DNA of 64,000 nt from Hysterium pulicare CBS 123377. Lineage: Eukaryota > Ascomycota > Dothideomycetes > Hysteriales > Hysteriaceae. The translations under genes were made by a program, and so were the position numbers. Below the pieces are notes generated by a model. The model ran no database searches, was not told where the DNA came from, and was given only the letters and a program-made list of their open reading frames with translations. This document shows, in pieces, positions 32,677 through 45,871 of the stretch (position 1 is the stretch's first letter; each line of letters begins with the position of its first letter). Location: assembly GCA_000467715.1 (NCBI GenBank), contig AJFK01000353.1:1-64000 (forward strand). The letters are read 5' to 3'.

Positions 32677-35600
32677 GTCGAGCCATGGTATTGGGTCGTA
32701 GTACCGATTCAGTGCAGTGTATCTACGTTTCCTACTGTGATGAAGGAAGGCTGATGACTGGAGTTCCGCTTCCTAGGCGCCAAGACGTGAGAAGCCAACC
32801 TTTTTGGCCTAGAACAACATTGACCCTTGAGAGCTTCCAAGGCGGGCACTCAACCAGAGACTCGCAGCGCCTACCTATGAGTCGCATATTTTACTCATCA
32901 TAGTTTGTCAAGTCATTGGGTATCTGATCGTCTTTCAAAATCAGCGCTGCCTTGTCGAAATCCGAGAGCAAGTTGAACTCCAGGCAGACACCGAGACATA
33001 ATGCCTGCTGGATTACCTATCCAGTGATAGATCTGATGTCTTTTCCAGTCCTTCTACCAATGAAGAATGCGAGTCCTGCAATGAAGATCATCTCGTACCA
33101 CATAGTTCTGACTGCCGCAATTGTAGGCTTTGCTAAAAGTCAATGTCAGCATTCTCCAGCTCACCGCAACATCACTCCTGCGGCGACTTTTCAGCTTCCG
33201 AATTCTATCTTTAGTTAAATTGAGTCTATCAAACTTTTCGCCGCGGAAAACCCAATCCCGATTCTTCACATGCTCAAGCACCTTATTCTGTCAGCGGGTT
33301 CTCGATTAGTAAATTTTCGCTCAGTCATCTCTTCCCAATCATTTTACCAAGGTAGGTAACTCAAAGTTCATAATTTCTAAAATTGATCATCTCTCTACTG
33401 CCCCAAATCAGACTCAATGACCTGTAGTACTGTTCACCAAAGCCTGGGCCATGGACTCAAGTTCACCTATCTTCGCCTATCTGTTCCAAGTCCGAGGCAT
33501 CGCACAAAGCGAGTGTGACAGCTTAGTGGCCTCTGATAAGTAGAGTTTAAATATGTCCGTCGGGCGGGTCTTTTCTTGTCTATGCTTCCAAAGCATCTGG
33601 GAGACAAAAAAAATATTACTGTGAACGTGCTTTTCTCCTACTTTTGCATCTTCCACCTTGGCCGTTACGGTTGTTTGTTGTACGTATCCTCTTACCAAGC
33701 TCTCACGGCGATCCTCCCCTATCAGAGCAATTTCTTGCGCTGTAAGATCTCAATACAAAAACGTAGCGTTAGAGCAGTGAAAGTTGATCTCGCCAGTCGT
33801 ACAGGCAAGCGCATCTAGGAAGTATTACTTTCGGGTTATGCAGCACTCAGCTCGTTCACCGCCAGAACCCAAAAGATCTCCGTATACATAGCTGAATGCA
33901 ACCTCTACCCACGCTACGTTCGATGGGCATCGCCAGTCAGCGTGAGAGGTCGTACAAGAATGGCGGGACATTGCTCCGATATGATGGCAAGGTGTTCGGG
34001 GAGTCCCGATGCGGATGCGTCCGACCCAGTAAACCTAGCAAATCCATATTCCAGAATCGCTCTATTCTCCACACGTCAAGCCTACCATTAGCGTTCTCTG
34101 AAGAGGCTAACAAGGGGTCAAAGTTGAATTGGACCCCTAGATTACGCCAGAATCTGAATCCCTAGGCATTTCCTCCCCTGATAAGAATCAGCCTTTATCA
34201 AAACAGTACCACTCAGATTTTATAAGGCGAGGTAAGAGTTATATATGGTTCCTTACTTAGTTCGACAATGTTTGTAAACGCAGTGATACTATTATGAGAA
34301 AGTATGTGAACTTAAGAGCCTTCATGCGCTCCGGTGGCATTGGGAGAGGGAATGAGGAATAGAATAGCCGTGAAAAAGATCAAGGGTAAAAAGGTTACCT
34401 TTTGAGGTGAGAGACCTGAATGACATCTCTGGTTAAGGCGAGGAACTTTGAGAGAGTAAAATGTGTAAGTTCGGACAAAATGCTTCCATGAACGTCAACA
34501 CATTCTTTTCGGGGACTTTTAGGATTAATGCAAAGGGAAAGCGTTAAATAGGTTAAGATAATTGATACATTGAATATGAAACTAGTTTCCCATCTTCCCA
34601 GAAGTAGATCTATAGAAAATGGCTTTTGTGGCAACGCGTAAGGGACTCAAGATACATAAATGTCCCGTCGCAGAGCTGATTTAAGTGGCCGAACAAAATG
34701 CCAAGGCGGGCTACAAAATGTCTACCTATTGTGAGATGCTTGCCTTAGGTACTAGACGTTTCTTGCCATTTGCAGGTTGCAGAGATAAAAGCGGTTGAGG
34801 GTTTTGCTTACGGAAAGTTATATATCACATCACAGTAACGCATGGAACGCAACAAACGAAGTGGAAATCACTTATTGATTCTCTATGCTAGAAGAAGAAG
34901 CTCCCAAGAAGTTTTTCTCATCAGCTATCCCTATGCCCAGTGATTTCCTGCCGCCAAAATGTTACTCCAAGAATGCCCCTGTGTCGGCGGCTTTCATTAT
35001 TCAAACCGTACAAAAGAACCCCACAAGATCAATCCCACTCACACACGTCTCGCTCACAAATATATACAATCGTACCCTGTGAGGCGAAGTGTGTAGTTTT
35101 GTGGATTGCATCGCTGCCATCACAGCCCTCGCGTGCTTTATCCAGCCATTGTTACGCAAGGAAAAATCAGAGCCGAGGAAAGAGTAAAAGGAGAGGAAGG
35201 AGATATGACAAGACGTGTAGGTATGATGAAGGAGTGGTGCGATGGAGTAAAGACTCAGATTACCGCAACTTTCACTTTCCCCAAGTTGGAACTGCGATAA
35301 ACATCAACGTCAACGACATTACTCTCCCAAAGAGCCCGAATAGACGCTAGGAAACGGAGAAAGAAAATTAGAGAGTGTTGGGACATGATATGAAAAATAG
35401 GAGGAAAGTACATTCGAGTACGTGCAGGTCGTTGACGAGTTGCTGTCATCCGACATAAGGTGGTACATAGGTATGTACCTATGGTCTGATAATGAAAAGA
35501 AAAGTCTTTGTTTTGAAACGTTCAAAGCTTATTTGGTGGGTAGGTGTGACCGCACGTGCTTTGACAGGCGTGCGATTGCGCAAGCGTCCTGTTGGTGGCG

Positions 35601-36025
35601 CTGACACTGGATATTCCATCGGAACTTCCGAGCGCCAGGATAACTGATGAAAGGGATGAAGATCCTTCACTTCATAAGAGATTGCGTAGCGTGGATGTTG
35701 GTAGGTGCCCTCCCATGCTCGCAAAATGTTTTCTTCGGTGGGGACTTTTGAAGGCCGCTCGACTGGGAATAACGCCAATTGCGGTGTCTGAAAGCAGCGT
35801 AACCAGCAAGCTGACTCCGTGCAGAGGTTTCTTCTGATAGAGAATGAACAGATCTTCATTCGCAGTGGGTGCCGGAATCGGTGGCTCTCAATCGGGATAG
35901 TCCCACTCCCAACTTGTGCGCATACATGGTACCACCAAACTGTAACCCTCGTAATAATCAAGTCCGTGTGAGCCCTGCACGGGGCTCATCTAGCTTAGCA
36001 TACCACGGCAACCTAAACAGGAATA
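32677..36025. other. Long intergenic stretch, no gene supported
   Basis: 3.35 kb, locally AT-rich (33250-33450, 34150-34650), with many stops and only short ORFs of non-protein-like content. A perfect 7-bp hairpin (TGAGCCC, 6-nt loop) sits at 35969-35988, close to the 3' end of the phosphatase gene. It could hold a non-coding transcript or a decayed element, but nothing identifies one. Confidence 0.5.
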
Positions 36026-39000
36026 TCAGAGGACATCCCAGATGTTTCGTACAATTGGGCTTCCACCCTTTTGTACCGGACTTCTGGGGTCCTCTTCAAT
36101 AGGCCTCTGCTCTAAAGTATCTTTCCATTCCCGATGTTCTTTGTCTTCCTTGATTGTGTCGGTAGATGACGCTGGACTTGTGTCGTCACCCACTGTGCCG
36201 AGGTTAGCATGGAAAGGATTTTTTGTGAATTCGATCGCTCGTGGTGACATCAATGCATCAAGGTCGTCTTGAGCAGCCGGAAGATTAGGTGACCGCGGAG
36301 GCAGTAAGGCCTCCATTTCGGTCTGCAGTTTGTGCAGCCGACGCTGCTCACGCATGTTGGGAGACGAAAATCGAGTTCGAAGTGCATTCTGTCGCGGAGG
36401 CGTCGTAAGGAGCATCTGCCGTGGTGGATCTGTTGCCTGAACGAGGGCGGGTCCTTTTCCCGAGCTTTTGAGTTCAGGCGTCTGGGGGGTATGAGGTTCA
36501 GGCAATGAAGTATTTAAGCTGTCGATACGTACAGGTTGACTGGACAACGGCGAAATCAATGAGCACATAATCGGTTGTGAATGCGCAGAGCCATTTAAGG
36601 AAGCAAAACCAGTGAATTTTGGTGGTTGAGATAGGTGCGAAAATGGTAGTATCGGTTGTACATTGCGGGGGAACGTAGTTGGCGTATGTGTTTCTGATGG
36701 GAGCGGAACAGGATTGTCTTCCTCGAAGGGATTCTTTGGGAACTCGAAGGTTCGAGGAGACGTCAACCCGAAAGGATCCTCGTCTGCGACTTTTGGTTTC
36801 AGGGGAGTCATGTGGAATTCTTCCGACCTTGGGGATGCCACTTCGAGGGACGCTGGTGCGTCTTTACGCGGAAAAACATCTTTAGGAAACTCCGTTGTAG
36901 TTGGAGAGACGAGATCAAATGAGTGCTGGAACTTGTGCAATGATCCACGAGGCTGCTGAGATTCTGGAGGATGGCCAAGGTCAAAAGTCGTCGCCCGTGG
37001 CGATAATAGGCCGAAAGACCCATCAAAGTCATCCTGTTTTAATGGCGCCATGTGAAATTCTTCAGATCTTGGTGATGTGAAGGAAGTCGAAGGGACGTTC
37101 GCACTCTTGCCGATATCGAGGTCGGCGGGCTTCTTGAGGGGTAATTGTCGCGAGAAGTTTGGAATGGGCAACGGTCGCAACTCTGTTTCTTGCTTGAATT
37201 CACCTTCTTGTACCTGCGGTTTCGGCTTCTCCATCTCCGTTTCATCGCTTTGTGTGATAGCTACCACTGGCACTACATGGCCTTTCGGGTCTACGTAAGG
37301 TGTGGCTGAAGAGACTGAACCTGGGGAAAGATCGTAATTTGTCTGGCTGGATGCCCACGAGCGTCTGAAGCCGGGAGAGAAGAAAACGCCAGATGGTGCC
37401 GTGAGGGGGCCTGAGGACAGTGAGATCATATTTCCGGTACTCGCTCGCTGAAGCGCTGAATCATTCTCTGGGGGAAGAGGAGCAGTACGAGGAGTCCTCG
37501 AGCCTGATGATGACTCTATTTCGAACGGAGAATGTCGAGCGTTTCCGGTAGATGCTGCTGTGGGTAGTCCTGCGGATTTTCTCGGGATAGCCAAGCCATA
37601 CACTTGGCTATGAAAAGCCCTGTCCCCATTCGCCCTGAGGAGTCCGTTCCTGAATTCCTGTAGCTGCATAATCAGGTTCATATTTGGCCCTATCCATTTG
37701 CTGCGTTTCTTCACTGCATCGTACGCCTCCTGCACGCTGATACCTGGATTCTTGTATAATCCATATGCAACTATCAGACTGGCGGAACGACTGACACCAC
37801 ACTGACAGTGTACCAGCACTCGTTTGCCTTGCTGCACTCGATCCTCAATGATTTGTACCAATCGATAGAGATCCGGAACGATATCAGTATTATGTTCCCA
37901 TGGGATATGAATATACTCCGGGGCCTTTGGTCGCAAGGAGTCTGCGAATTGTTCTGAGAAAGGGGGGTTTGCGACGATTGGAGTTGCTTTTGGCGTTGTG
38001 GGCGAGCTACATTGAGTTTCTTCTTTCGTTGTTACCGGAATGGCAGCAAAGTCAACGGTCTCGGTCCCGGGTTTTGTAAGCGGTTTTCCATCGCGTCGTC
38101 TCGCTTCAAGGTCTTCCAATGAGTCCTTTTTCAGGTCACTGGGTACCGTGAAAGGGTTCTTGACTTCGCTGGCCACATTAAAAATTACGTCGTAATTCGA
38201 TGCTTGCTCGGCCGTCGGTTCAAAATAAAGGTAAACACCGGATTCATATATACATATAGGTCCGTTCGGGTAGGCTGCAGGCTTTTCTTCTCGGGACTGG
38301 GGAATGTCAAAGTTTGGTTCTTGATCTTCTTCTTCTTCGATTTCTATGGGTACTGCGGCGAAACCATGAGGATTGGTCTTGGTCGGACGGAGAGCAGGAA
38401 GTTGCATTCCTCCGGAAGGTGCCACACTAGGTGATAACAATGGAAGCGAAGGCGAAGATTGGAAATGGCGTAGAGCAGGCCGATTGAAGGAAGGTGTCGA
38501 AGGAATGACCAGTCGCATGGGCTTGTTTTCGTTGCTACCAGGTGTTTGTATGGACAAACCCAGAGCGCTTGGCCTCCTCTTAGGTGGTGTTGGTGGCTTT
38601 ATGAAAGAAGGAGAGCTCGGCGCGGAAGTATTTTCCCTCTTAGCGATACTTGGGAGAGGAGCAGAAGGGTTGCCTCGAACTGTGTTTAATGTGTTCAACG
38701 CGCTAGTGGTATTGATACCCAGATTTTTCAAGTTCCTTGGCTTCTTTGCAGGTGTGGTGGGGCGTTGTAGTTCGAAGAAATTATTCTGAGATTGGTCCGT
38801 AGAAGTCTGTTCTGCTCGCCGAGATCGGAAGTCTGCTACAAAGGATGAAGGTGATATTTTTGCATGAGGAGATTCTGGCGATGGCCCTGGCGACGGTTCT
38901 GTCATCGAAGAAGAGTCCATGGTGGAGATAGTAGTAGTGGGAGAGGAATCCGAGGACTCTGAAGCTGACGTTGATGTGCTATCTCGATGTTGATGAAATG

Positions 39001-39550
39001 TAGAAAAAGGTACGTTCCCGCTTGACGCAGGCCGTCCTAAGGTGTTGCCATGAGCGCCCGCAGCGTTTCTCTCCGATAGTTCCTGTAACCCGGTATTGTT
39101 TACCTCGCCGAAGACTGACATAAATGTAGGCATTGGTACGATCGATCTCGAACTCGTCTGAACTGGCATAGTGGGTTTACGCAATTTAACAGGCCGTCCG
39201 GGTGGCCCAAGCCCACGCCAACGAGGCCCGTGGCCTTTATTTTCTTGCCCACACGATGGACGGTAGGGCGGGAAAGGTTGAGCGGAAGTTTGCGAGCAAG
39301 TAAGCTCGACTTTCTTGGTACGAACGGGATGATTAGGTACTAGATCGGGAGTAAATGCCCTTTTCAAACTCGGACTGTTAGCCACTTGAACTATGGTTGC
39401 AGTCGCCATGTCTTTATCATGAAAAGGATGGAGGGTACGGTCGTAAGAATAGTCGAAAGAAATGTGATTCGGGGATTTGGACAAAGAGCGTGGCGGGAGG
39501 GACATGTCGTTTGTTGACTGATGAGGTACAGGTCCAGCACCATGGTGCAA
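36026..39550 (-). CDS. Dual-specificity protein phosphatase, large (Msg5-like)
   Basis: A 1174-residue single-exon protein with one dual-specificity phosphatase domain around residues 430-650. The domain begins ICIYESGVYLYFEPT, includes PEYIHIPWEHNTDI, and carries the signature VHCQCGVSRSAS with catalytic Cys582. KRSKWIGPNMNLIMQLQEF follows. Yeast Msg5 and relatives dephosphorylate MAP kinases of the pheromone and cell-wall pathways; that role here is inferred from domain and size class. Long disordered flanks are Ser/Pro-rich. The C-terminal part (residues about 820-1150) repeats a SPRxxEF element at least five times, for example TSPRSEEFHM, TSPRTFEFPKNPF and MSPRAIEFTKNPF. These may be proline-directed kinase sites or docking points. 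The start at 39550 is the first in-frame ATG; later Mets (for example at residue 16) are possible. Confidence 0.88.
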   Translation of the reverse strand: MHHGAGPVPHQSTNDMSLPPRSLSKSPNHISFDYSYDRTLHPFHDKDMATATIVQVANSPSLKRAFTPDLVPNHPVRTKKVELTCSQTSAQPFPPYRPSCGQENKGHGPRWRGLGPPGRPVKLRKPTMPVQTSSRSIVPMPTFMSVFGEVNNTGLQELSERNAAGAHGNTLGRPASSGNVPFSTFHQHRDSTSTSASESSDSSPTTTISTMDSSSMTEPSPGPSPESPHAKISPSSFVADFRSRRAEQTSTDQSQNNFFELQRPTTPAKKPRNLKNLGINTTSALNTLNTVRGNPSAPLPSIAKRENTSAPSSPSFIKPPTPPKRRPSALGLSIQTPGSNENKPMRLVIPSTPSFNRPALRHFQSSPSLPLLSPSVAPSGGMQLPALRPTKTNPHGFAAVPIEIEEEEDQEPNFDIPQSREEKPAAYPNGPICIYESGVYLYFEPTAEQASNYDVIFNVASEVKNPFTVPSDLKKDSLEDLEARRRDGKPLTKPGTETVDFAAIPVTTKEETQCSSPTTPKATPIVANPPFSEQFADSLRPKAPEYIHIPWEHNTDIVPDLYRLVQIIEDRVQQGKRVLVHCQCGVSRSASLIVAYGLYKNPGISVQEAYDAVKKRSKWIGPNMNLIMQLQEFRNGLLRANGDRAFHSQVYGLAIPRKSAGLPTAASTGNARHSPFEIESSSGSRTPRTAPLPPENDSALQRASTGNMISLSSGPLTAPSGVFFSPGFRRSWASSQTNYDLSPGSVSSATPYVDPKGHVVPVVAITQSDETEMEKPKPQVQEGEFKQETELRPLPIPNFSRQLPLKKPADLDIGKSANVPSTSFTSPRSEEFHMAPLKQDDFDGSFGLLSPRATTFDLGHPPESQQPRGSLHKFQHSFDLVSPTTTEFPKDVFPRKDAPASLEVASPRSEEFHMTPLKPKVADEDPFGLTSPRTFEFPKNPFEEDNPVPLPSETHTPTTFPRNVQPILPFSHLSQPPKFTGFASLNGSAHSQPIMCSLISPLSSQPVRIDSLNTSLPEPHTPQTPELKSSGKGPALVQATDPPRQMLLTTPPRQNALRTRFSSPNMREQRRLHKLQTEMEALLPPRSPNLPAAQDDLDALMSPRAIEFTKNPFHANLGTVGDDTSPASSTDTIKEDKEHREWKDTLEQRPIEEDPRSPVQKGGSPIVRNIWDVL

Positions 39551-41290
39551 GCTTTCTTCAAAGAATCATGTTCAAAACAAAATGGGAAGCAGGCGGGTGC
39601 AAGAGTAGAGAAACAGTAGAAGATTGGGACACAGGAAGAGCATTGAGGGCACGCACCGACTTGCCAACGAAATGGCTGTTCAACTTGAAACGAGATACCA
39701 GATCTCGACTAAGCGCCAGAGGGAATGACTGGCCAGGCGATGCGCCTGTTCCTGAATTACAGCGCAACGGAAGAGAAGTCGAGTTGAGGTGCAAGGGACC
39801 GAAAATGGGGGAGAAGGAGCGCTCGAAGAAACAATCAAGTCTCCCAGAGACGAGGAACCAGCAGTCCACACCCGGCGAGCGAGACCGTGTAGTGAAGGCG
39901 ACTCTGTGTAAGCTGAGTTCGTCGCAGCTCTGCGGCCGTGGTCGGTGGAGGGAGGGCAGTCTGGCGGAGGTGGAGAGAGGAGGGTGAACAGAGGAAAGGA
40001 AACGGATTAGAGAGCGTCAAACAGACTGAATGGCCGACATCTCTCAGTGGTGGTGTTGGTGGTCGCAAAGGCAGGCGGCGGCTCGCCTTGGCCCTCATTG
40101 GTGCTAACAGCAGAGTATTTTTAGCATCCAGCGGCGCCGCCTGTGATTGGCGTAAACAATCCAGTCGTAAAGAAAGAAATAGCTGAGCGATTGCAGCTAA
40201 TCCCGCCCCGGGCTAGAGGGACGCCTGTGTGCCATCCTTCACCGAGCCAGTGAAATGGCGGTGCTGCTTCAGCTGGCCACGACGGGAAGGCCGCTCCTGA
40301 CTATCCTCATGCTCGATTTTGCCTCGTCACTATACACCCTCCAAGCTGCCCCAAGCTGGCCCGAGAACGTCGAGCAATTGCAATCTTCTTTTTGTGCGAT
40401 GGGGCAGAGACGGCATCTCTCCGCGTTTATTTATAGAGCACGGCCATGGCGACAACAGGGCGAGCAGTCCCACCAAAACAGAGTCTGGGCGGCAAGCGCA
40501 GGCGGATTCCCGTGTCAGCTGCAATGGGCTTTTCGTGGGAATGATTACAAGCAGAGCAATGAATCCACTCCAATTAATGAAAGCGCCATGCGACAGCCAT
40601 CACTCTTTGTTTCACATCATACAAACGTCAGTTCGTTGTTCTGAGGTTCAGCGTGGCGAAGACTTTTTGACGGCCGAGGTATCTCCTGCCTTCGTTGCCG
40701 TTCTTACATGTTTGAATACCGCTGGATGAGTGATTCAGACGTCCGGTGAGACATCCTAAGTAAGACGAATCGCGTATGGACTGAACGGGGCTTGGGCATC
40801 TGGTGCTGTTGGTGACAGTTGAGGAATTGCAATACTTCGCGAAACACTTCACCAACGAAGTTGGGCCAATGGAGGCATCGGAGGTGGTTTCTGCGAAAAG
40901 CACGATCAAAGGCATGATAGTAGTGAACTGGGAGCAAACGGTTTTTTCATGCGATGCTGGTCTCAGGTTTCTCTATGGAGTCAAGCCTAGGAGTAGTTGA
41001 AGAATCATTTCTTCGTCGGGAACACGGAGTACGAGTAACGAGATCTAGCCTGAGTCGTCGACCTAGAGAATAACAACTGGCTTTGCAACACTGTCCGATG
41101 GTGTCGTTCCATACTCGAATGTGAAGGAAAATCGGAAGGCCAGAGTTTTGGTGCACAGACCTCTTTCAAGCGAGGACGAAGTCTTGGCCCACACTAGGTA
41201 CGAAAAAGCTCACCACCATATCCATCTTCAACCCCCAAACTCAACGACGACCCTTCGACCACCGACGCCGCCCCGGAAGAAGACGCAACG
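39551..41290. other. Divergent promoter region, no gene seen
   Basis: 1.74 kb between the divergent phosphatase and uL4 genes. Only overlapping short frames on both strands around 39560-40730; none looks like a real protein. The 60 bp before the uL4 ATG are C/A-rich, as expected for a ribosomal protein leader. Confidence 0.5.
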
Positions 41291-42799
<1,509 letters not shown>

Positions 42800-43089
42800 G
42801 GAGTTTTCGTGTCTTCGGATTTTTATGCTCTGCTGGACGGTATCAGGGAGCATTAATGGCATCAAAGGCTTTACATTTTGTAGTTGCCGGAACATCAGAT
42901 GCGAATTTCTTCATCCATTAGAACTGAAGCTTTTTTGTGTGAAAGTGAGCGAATGCAATGCCATCTAATCCATCCTGATCGCCTGAGCAATTAGATTATC
43001 CTATCTCTAACCGCGGATGATGCAAAACCTCCCTGCTATCTCAACGCCGCCTAGTTGGCATTTCCTAATACCTTGTGCACCGTGATCTG

Positions 43090-43629
43090 TCATGCTCCGT
43101 TCGTCGCCCCATTGACCCCGGAAACCGCAGCCTCTTCGATTCCTTGGTCCACCCCAAACCACCTCAAATACTCTTCCTTCCTAAACATTCTCGCACAGTC
43201 TACCGCATTCGGCTGCCCTAACCCAATATCTGCCCCGCCCTCAAAAAGCGTCTTCACAACCTCATCCCAGCCCTTAAACACCGCCCCCGCAATCGGACTC
43301 TGGCCCCTTCCATTCAAAACGTTTGGGTCCGAGCCTGCAGTCAGGAGCATTGAGACGGTTTCGGCATGTCCGTGATAGGCGGCGAGCATGAGGAGAGTGT
43401 CGCCGGAGTGGTTTGTGAGGTTCTTGGGGATTCCGGCGCTGAGGTAAGTGGAGAGGGTCGAGGTTTCGCCGTTGCGGGAGAGGTCGAAGAGTTTGGCTGC
43501 TAGGTCGAGGGCTGCGGGAGGAAGCTCGGAGGCGAATTTCGGGGTTTCTGTGGAAGCTGTAGGAGCGTTGTTTGCAGTATCGTTCGGGGGGGCGGAGGGA
43601 GTGGGATCGGTGGAAGCTGGGAGTCCCAT
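43090..43629 (-). CDS. Small ankyrin-repeat protein
   Basis: 179 residues, single exon. After a Pro/Thr-rich N-terminus come AALDLAAKLFDLSRNGETSTLSTYLSAG split by short loops, then NHSGDTLLMLAAYHGHAETVSMLLTAG-type ankyrin units (two full, one partial ending GADIGLGQPNAVDCARMF). Such short ankyrin proteins are adaptors; no partner can be named. It converges on the uL4 gene and is divergent to TAF11, with 328 bp between start codons. Confidence 0.85.
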   Translation of the reverse strand: MGLPASTDPTPSAPPNDTANNAPTASTETPKFASELPPAALDLAAKLFDLSRNGETSTLSTYLSAGIPKNLTNHSGDTLLMLAAYHGHAETVSMLLTAGSDPNVLNGRGQSPIAGAVFKGWDEVVKTLFEGGADIGLGQPNAVDCARMFRKEEYLRWFGVDQGIEEAAVSGVNGATNGA

Positions 43630-43957
43630 CTTTGAAGATATGAACTGGATATAGAATGTAAGTTATAATCTAACTAGAAGAGCAAATGATGCCTGAGAAT
43701 TGGCTCTACATTGGAAATTGAGAAGTAAATACGGAATCGAGAGGCAAATTGGGGTCGAGAACTTTTGGATGATGAAGTGAATGCGGCATGCGGGTGGAAG
43801 ATGTCATTGTGTGGCACTGGCGCACGGACTCTGTTCCCTAAACTTCACTTTCACGTTCACGTTCACTGTCGCGCCGTGTAGATGCGCCCTTCCACCTTAC
43901 GAAAACAAAAGCAATCGAATTCGCCAGGCCAGACCCTCCAAGTCTTTTGTGCCAGAT

Positions 43958-45156
43958 ATGTCACAGAATGCGCAATACCCATCTGCAACCTCACCACCGT
44001 CCTCAACCCCGATCCTCTCCATCCCTAACTCCCGCAAACGCCCCTCCATCTCCAGCGTAACCTCCAACCCACAGAACGCAAAACGCCGAAAACCCTCCAA
44101 TCTCCGCAACAGCTTCGCACCAGACCCTCATAATGGCATCTCTATAGCCGGTACTCCGCGTTTCTCGCGCTCACCTTCCGTCGATAGCTCCGTCGCTGGT
44201 ACCACTGTTACGAATGGCACTGCTGGAGGAGGAGGGAAGAGAAAGCGAAAGGGGGGTGACGATTCAAGGAGTATGACTGGAACGAGTGTGAAGGGTCCAG
44301 CTGGCGCGGGGAGTGCTGTTGGAACCGCTGGAGGAGCGAATGGAGACGCGGGCGAGGATGCGGATGATGATGATGACGATGAAGGGGAAGGCATGGAGGC
44401 TGTGCTTGAGGGGGGTGGTATGATGGATGAGGCAGCTGATAAGCAGGAAAAAGAGCATATGCGGTGAGTTCCCATCCTCCCTGGCTTGGGTAGCTGAAAT
44501 TGCTGTCGTGGTTTGGATTAACTGCACTAGACCGCATACATTTACATGGTTCGAAGACTAACAAGGACATTAGTATTCTCCTCGAAGCCCTAACCAAAGA
44601 TCAAACCGACCGCTACGATATCTACCGCCGTATAAAGCTCAAAAAAGAAATCGTCCGCAAAATCACAAACCAAACCCTCTCCCAATCCGTACCCCAACCC
44701 GTCATTGTAACGATAAACGGCTATACAAAAGTCTTCATTGGCGAACTCATTGATCTCGCCTTGACCGTCCGCGACGAATGGTGCGCCGCCCGCACCCACT
44801 TACCCAATCCTAACCTCCCTCTGCCCGTCCTGCAGAATGCATACACGAAGCCGAGTAAATATAAACCAGATGCAAAACCAACGCCAGAGGATTTGCAGCT
44901 TGCGGGGTTGCCGCGAAATGCGCAGCTGGGGAAGGACGGGCAGGACGGGTTCTGGGTACAGGTTGATGAGGAGAAGGGGGCGAGGGACAGGTTGAGGGAA
45001 TCGGATAAGGGACCGCTGACGCCAGATCATTTGAGAGAGGCACTAAGACGGTATAAGAAGGATAAGAGCGGAGGCGGAGCTGGGTTTGTGGGATTGAGTT
45101 TGGAGGGCATGGAGAGGACTGCTAGTCGGATGGGGGGAAGACCTCTGTTTAGGTGA
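43958..45156 (+). CDS. TAF11: TFIID subunit TAF11
   Basis: A histone-fold TFIID subunit that pairs with TAF13 and helps TBP-TFIIA binding at promoters. Exons 43958-44463 and 44574-45156 (GTGAGT...TTAG, phase 2); 362 residues. The N-terminal 165 residues are disordered, with KRRKP and GGKRKRKGG basic motifs (likely nuclear localisation) and an acidic run of six Asp. The splice joins KEHMR to ILLEALTKDQTDRY, giving the TAF11 histone fold: YRRIKLKKEIVRKI, then VPQPVIVTINGYTKVFIGEL and IDLALTVRDEW. The C-terminus has the family motif GPLTPDHLREALRRYKKD. The ATG at 43958 is chosen because residues before it (in-frame from 43781) are low-complexity and unlike the family. Confidence 0.92.
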
Positions 45157-45871
45157 TGGATACGGGTCCTTGGTTTCTGCACTGGCGACGACGTTATCAA
45201 TGAATGACATCTCTAGATTCTGGCTGCTCTATTCTAACATACCCAACACCAGAAGGCTAAGTGGACAGCAAATCAGACATCCGCTGAGAGCTAGATACTC
45301 CTTTAGAGCTATAATGCCAAGCTTCAATCGTTGTATGTACCCAGCAAGATGAGCTGTTGCGAGGTTGATGGCCAGCCTAGACTCTTAACGATTTACTACC
45401 TACACCCTGTGTGGTTGGTTAGAATAGGGCATGTACAATATACTGTAGTACTAGAGCTAAATTCACAAGATTCCAGTAGCCCTAAACAAGACATTAGATT
45501 GCTCGCTAAGTAATATAAAAATCCACCCCGAGGTCCCTACTAGTGTTTAATACAGCACTATGCTTGCATCCTTTAGTGACATACGTGAATATTTGAAGTT
45601 AAAGGGGATGGAGAAATCTAACTAGATGATAGCTTGAAGACGAACAACAGCTTGGAATAGCTCTATTTGTAAAGCAAACATTTGCGCTCACTGCAAACGG
45701 ACAGAAGGGTTCTTCTTGATGGAATGCTTTATCAATGATACTACAATTCGACGATATGCCTTACACGCCTTTATTCATGCAAGCTGGGGATTGAAATCGC
45801 TCACTCCATGCATTGCAACCTAGTCCCACGCCTTGAAAAATTACATATCCATCCATGCACTGCTATAACAA
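45157..45871. other. Intergenic between convergent genes
   Basis: About 700 bp, AT-rich, holding the 3' flanks of TAF11 and PRP45. No ORF, repeat or RNA gene seen. Confidence 0.6.

Noticed and set aside
35969-35988. Perfect 7-bp GC-rich hairpin downstream of the phosphatase gene
   Set aside because: It looks like a bacterial intrinsic terminator, but there is no T-tract and the gene is eukaryotic. Treated as chance.
40255-40644. 129-codon frame starting MAVLLQLATTG
   Set aside because: No family signature or splice support, and overlapping frames of similar length exist on both strands. It lies in the shared promoter region of two well-supported genes.
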